A stretch of DNA of 7,042 bases from JAJPXI01 sp045595705 (GTDB lineage Bacteria; Bacillota; Clostridia; Oscillospirales; Oscillospiraceae), in the NCBI GenBank assembly GCA_045595705.1, contig JAZOBA010000017.1, positions 1-7,042 of the forward strand. The letters are read 5' to 3'. This document shows positions 5,343 through 7,042 of the stretch, piece after piece; positions within the stretch are counted from its first letter, which is position 1; each line of letters begins with the position of its first letter. Position numbers and translations under genes: made by a program. The notes under the pieces are model-generated. The model was not told where the DNA came from and ran no database searches. It was given only the letters and a program-made list of their open reading frames with translations.

Positions 5343-6590
5343 ATGAATCAGTTTTCCCGCAGGGGCTGGCTTGCGGTAATCGCTTGCGCACTGGCTACGT
5401 TTAATTCCGGATCGCTGTTTTTTGGATATCCCGGCATTCTGACTCCGTATTGGCGTGATGCACTTCAGGTGGATGCCGGTGCAACCGGATTGATCATGAC
5501 CTTTGCGTGTCTTGGAGTCGGATGTCTGACCTTGATGTCGGGATGGTTGCATCCGAAAATCGGAACCCGGCGCAGCTTTCTGATCGGTACAGTCGTGCTG
5601 TTTGTCTGCATGGCGGTTGCCAATCAAATCAACAACATTTATGTTGCATATATCTGGGCTTTTCTGAATGGCGCAGGTACCGGCTTTATCTATGGTCCTT
5701 CGTTGACCACCGTTCAGCACTGGTTTCCGCAGAGACGCGGTCTTGCGACCGGTATCGTCAATCTGTTCTTCGGAACCTCTGCTGCCGTCATGTCCCCGGT
5801 GTACACCCTGCTTTTGAACAATCTGGGTTATCAGAAAATGAACTATGTGGTTCTGGCCATGATCGTAGTGATCAACCTGTTGGCGCTGCTGTTTGCAGAA
5901 CTGCCTGACCGCACCAAACTGTCTGATGAAGAGAAGAAGGGGCGTCAGGAGATTCTGGAGAAGATGCGCCAGCAGTCGGATGCCAAGGGCCCCACGCTTG
6001 CCGCCAAGGACTATACCGTGAAGGAAGCACTGAAAACACGTGCATTCTGGGCTGTCTGGCTGGCATGGGTCTTTGTGGGTGCTGCCGGTATTTCTATGGT
6101 CAGCCAGGGAGGCAATTTCGCGGCATCGATCGCGCTGCCCAGTGTTGTGGTCATTACTGCGTTCAATCTGACCAATGGAATCGGACGAATCGTTGCCGGT
6201 TCGCTGTCTGACTTTATTGGCCGCAATGCCACCGGATGTGTGGCCTTTGTAATGGGTGCTTTGGGTTATGTGCTGCTCCCGTTCTGCCATAATCCCGTTC
6301 TTGTGGCCATCCTGGCCGCGTTTGTTGGTTTCTCCTTTGGCACCTTGTTTGCCATTTCTGCGCCGCTGGTTTCCGACCTGTTCGGTCTGAAACATTACAG
6401 CACCATTTTTAGCCTTGTTTTTGTAGCATACGGTTTTGTCAGCGCCATTGTCGGTCCCGCCCTTGTGGGCATGCTCCTGAAGATGACCGGGGAGAAGTAC
6501 ACCATTGTGTTCCCTCTGCTGGCTGTGTTCTGTCTGACGGGTGCTCTGTGCATTATGCTTTCCAGACACGCCAAGGCCAAGGCTGCTTGA
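5343..6590 (+). CDS. Major facilitator superfamily transporter, OFA (oxalate/formate antiporter-like) family
   Basis: A 415-residue membrane protein with about 12 hydrophobic helices in two halves: TM1-6 at roughly 9-187, a charged cytoplasmic loop at 188-232 (LPDRTKLSDEEKKGRQEILE) and TM7-12 at roughly 233-406. The segment NGAGTGFIYGPSLTTVQHWF (109-128) followed by PQRRGLATGI (129-138) is the hallmark of OxlT-like transporters. The loop GWLHPKIGTRR (67-77) and its second-half counterpart NGIGRIVAGSLSDFIGR (278-294) are MFS motif A regions. Members move small carboxylates such as oxalate, formate, lactate or pyruvate, but many are uncharacterised. TM11 (about 353-377) has no Lys, whereas OxlT uses a TM11 lysine for oxalate, so oxalate is not a safe call. 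The ATG at 5343 has GAAGAGG (5326-5332) 10 nt upstream; the in-frame extension back to 5214 overlaps the upstream gene and is unlike a transporter N-terminus. Confidence 0.9.
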   Translation: MNQFSRRGWLAVIACALATFNSGSLFFGYPGILTPYWRDALQVDAGATGLIMTFACLGVGCLTLMSGWLHPKIGTRRSFLIGTVVLFVCMAVANQINNIYVAYIWAFLNGAGTGFIYGPSLTTVQHWFPQRRGLATGIVNLFFGTSAAVMSPVYTLLLNNLGYQKMNYVVLAMIVVINLLALLFAELPDRTKLSDEEKKGRQEILEKMRQQSDAKGPTLAAKDYTVKEALKTRAFWAVWLAWVFVGAAGISMVSQGGNFAASIALPSVVVITAFNLTNGIGRIVAGSLSDFIGRNATGCVAFVMGALGYVLLPFCHNPVLVAILAAFVGFSFGTLFAISAPLVSDLFGLKHYSTIFSLVFVAYGFVSAIVGPALVGMLLKMTGEKYTIVFPLLAVFCLTGALCIMLSRHAKAKAA

Positions 6591-6595
6591 AATTC

Positions 6596-6624
6596 TTGAC
6601 AAGGAAGAATAGAGCAATTATACT
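6596..6624 (+). promoter_or_regulatory. Near-consensus sigma-A promoter upstream of glnA
   Basis: A perfect TTGACA (6596-6601), a 17-nt spacer and TATACT (6619-6624, 5 of 6 bases) begin 6 nt after the stop codon of the MFS gene. The predicted start is near 6631, giving a glnA leader of about 86 nt. This is the best promoter in the window. Its transcript would reach the terminator-like hairpin at 6643-6674 almost at once. Confidence 0.75.
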
Positions 6625-6642
6625 GATATAAAGCTTCAAACA

Positions 6643-6674
6643 AAGGTGCTCCACCCTTGGGAGGAGCACCTTTT
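6643..6674 (+). terminator. Intrinsic terminator hairpin in the MFS-glnA gap / glnA leader
   Basis: GGTGCTCC (6645-6652) pairs perfectly with GGAGCACC (6663-6670), extended by AA/TT at the base to ten pairs. The loop is 10 nt and TTTTCTTT follows from 6671. It would terminate transcripts coming from the MFS gene. Because the best glnA promoter lies upstream of it, it may also act as a regulated attenuator for glnA. Confidence 0.8.
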
Positions 6675-6702
6675 CTTTCGTTTATTTATGCTATTTTTAA
6701 TT

Positions 6703-6709
6703 GGGGGTG
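6703..6709 (+). promoter_or_regulatory. glnA ribosome binding site
   Basis: GGGGGTG lies 7 nt before ATG 6717 and matches GGAGGTG at six of seven bases. The overlapping GGTGC (6706-6710) could pair with GCACC (6666-6670) in the 3' arm of the upstream hairpin, a possible but short alternative structure. Confidence 0.6.
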
Positions 6710-6716
6710 CCACAGT

Positions 6717-7042
6717 ATGGCATATACAAAGGAAGATATTCTTCGAATCATCAAAGAAGAAAATATCGAATTTGTGCGTCTGCAGTTTACCGACATTTTT
6801 GGTATGCTCAAAAACGTAGCAATTACTGCAAATCAAATCGAAAAAGCCCTGAACAATCAGATGATGTTTGACGGTTCTTCCATTGAGGGGTTCGTTCGCA
6901 TCAACGAGTCCGATCAGTGTCTGTATCCCGATTTGAATTCCTTTGTGGTTTTTCCCTGGCATCAGACTCACGGTAAGGTAGCACGTCTGATCTGCGACGT
7001 ATACAATACGGACGGCACGCCTTTTGTGGGCGATCCCCGCGG
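6717..7042 (+). CDS. glnA: Glutamine synthetase type I (GS-I-alpha-like), N-terminal part (runs off right edge)
   Basis: The first 108 residues of an enzyme normally about 440 long that makes glutamine from glutamate, ammonia and ATP in the cytoplasm, acting as a dodecamer. The start MAYTKEDILRIIKEENIEFV followed by RLQFTDIFGMLKNVAI closely resembles Bacillus subtilis GlnA. MFDGSSIEGFVRINESD (50-66) holds D52 and S55, corresponding to active-site residues at the subunit interface. R61 aligns with Arg62 of B. subtilis GS, the residue tied to glutamine feedback inhibition in GS-I-alpha enzymes, so this enzyme is probably feedback-inhibited rather than adenylylated; the adenylylation site would lie beyond the edge. 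The leader contains a strong promoter and a terminator-like hairpin. The start codon is supported by the ribosome site at 6703-6709. Confidence 0.95.
   Translation, partial: MAYTKEDILRIIKEENIEFVRLQFTDIFGMLKNVAITANQIEKALNNQMMFDGSSIEGFVRINESDQCLYPDLNSFVVFPWHQTHGKVARLICDVYNTDGTPFVGDPR

Noticed and set aside
5130..6617. A 495-codon open frame on the minus strand opposite the MFS gene and the end of the secreted-protein gene.
   Set aside because: Its product is rich in Gln, His, Arg and Gly without domains or hydrophobic segments, as expected from the antisense of a membrane protein. The plus strand has clear family motifs and ribosome sites.
6625..6674. A canonical ANTAR-type tandem hexaloop element in the glnA leader.
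   Set aside because: The terminator loop is ten bases, and the only upstream hexaloop candidate (CTT-CAAACA-AAG, 6634-6645) has C at position 1 and only three pairs, so the A1/G4 signature is absent.

Overview
The window looks like the chromosome of a low-GC-lineage Gram-positive bacterium, most likely a Clostridia member of the Oscillospiraceae/Ruminococcaceae type. The evidence is the gene order NAD(P)HX repair enzyme - LolA-like lipoprotein - alanine racemase - MazF, strong AGGAGG-type ribosome sites, GTG starts, a Gram-positive lipobox and a GS-I-alpha type glutamine synthetase. Base composition is moderate (by eye a little above 50% GC). No mobile element, CRISPR array, tRNA or rRNA is visible, and codon use looks even across the genes.

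Layout. 1-626 (minus): N-terminal 208 residues of a MATE-family efflux transporter, running off the left edge. 627-794: divergent control region with two back-to-back sigma-A-like promoters. 795-4703 (plus): a tight cluster of four genes, namely bifunctional NAD(P)H-hydrate epimerase/dehydratase (nnr), a lipoprotein of the GerS/YdcC-like (LolA-fold) kind, alanine racemase (alr, overlapping the lipoprotein gene by 38 nt) and, after a 181-nt gap, a MazF/NdoA endoribonuclease with no visible antitoxin gene. 4765-6590 (plus): a secreted or membrane-anchored protein of unknown function, then an OFA-type major facilitator transporter. 6591-6716: a near-consensus promoter followed by a strong terminator-like hairpin. 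6717-7042 (plus): the start of glnA, running off the right edge.

How they work together. The nnr-lipoprotein-alr-mazF block combines cofactor repair, D-alanine supply for peptidoglycan and a growth-control RNase. A LolA-like lipoprotein gene next to alr is a known arrangement in spore formers (ydcC-alr in Bacillus subtilis, gerS-alr2 in Clostridioides difficile), so a sporulation or germination role is plausible but inferred. The secreted protein and the transporter are probably cotranscribed, but no shared function can be read from the sequence. The glnA leader is the most interesting non-coding part: its only good promoter sits upstream of a terminator hairpin, which suggests attenuation/antitermination control of glutamine synthetase.

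No wholly new system is evident. The candidates worth checking are the glnA leader, the antitoxin-less mazF with its structured upstream gap, the unnamed secreted protein, the insertion in the Nnr epimerase domain and the closely packed divergent promoters.
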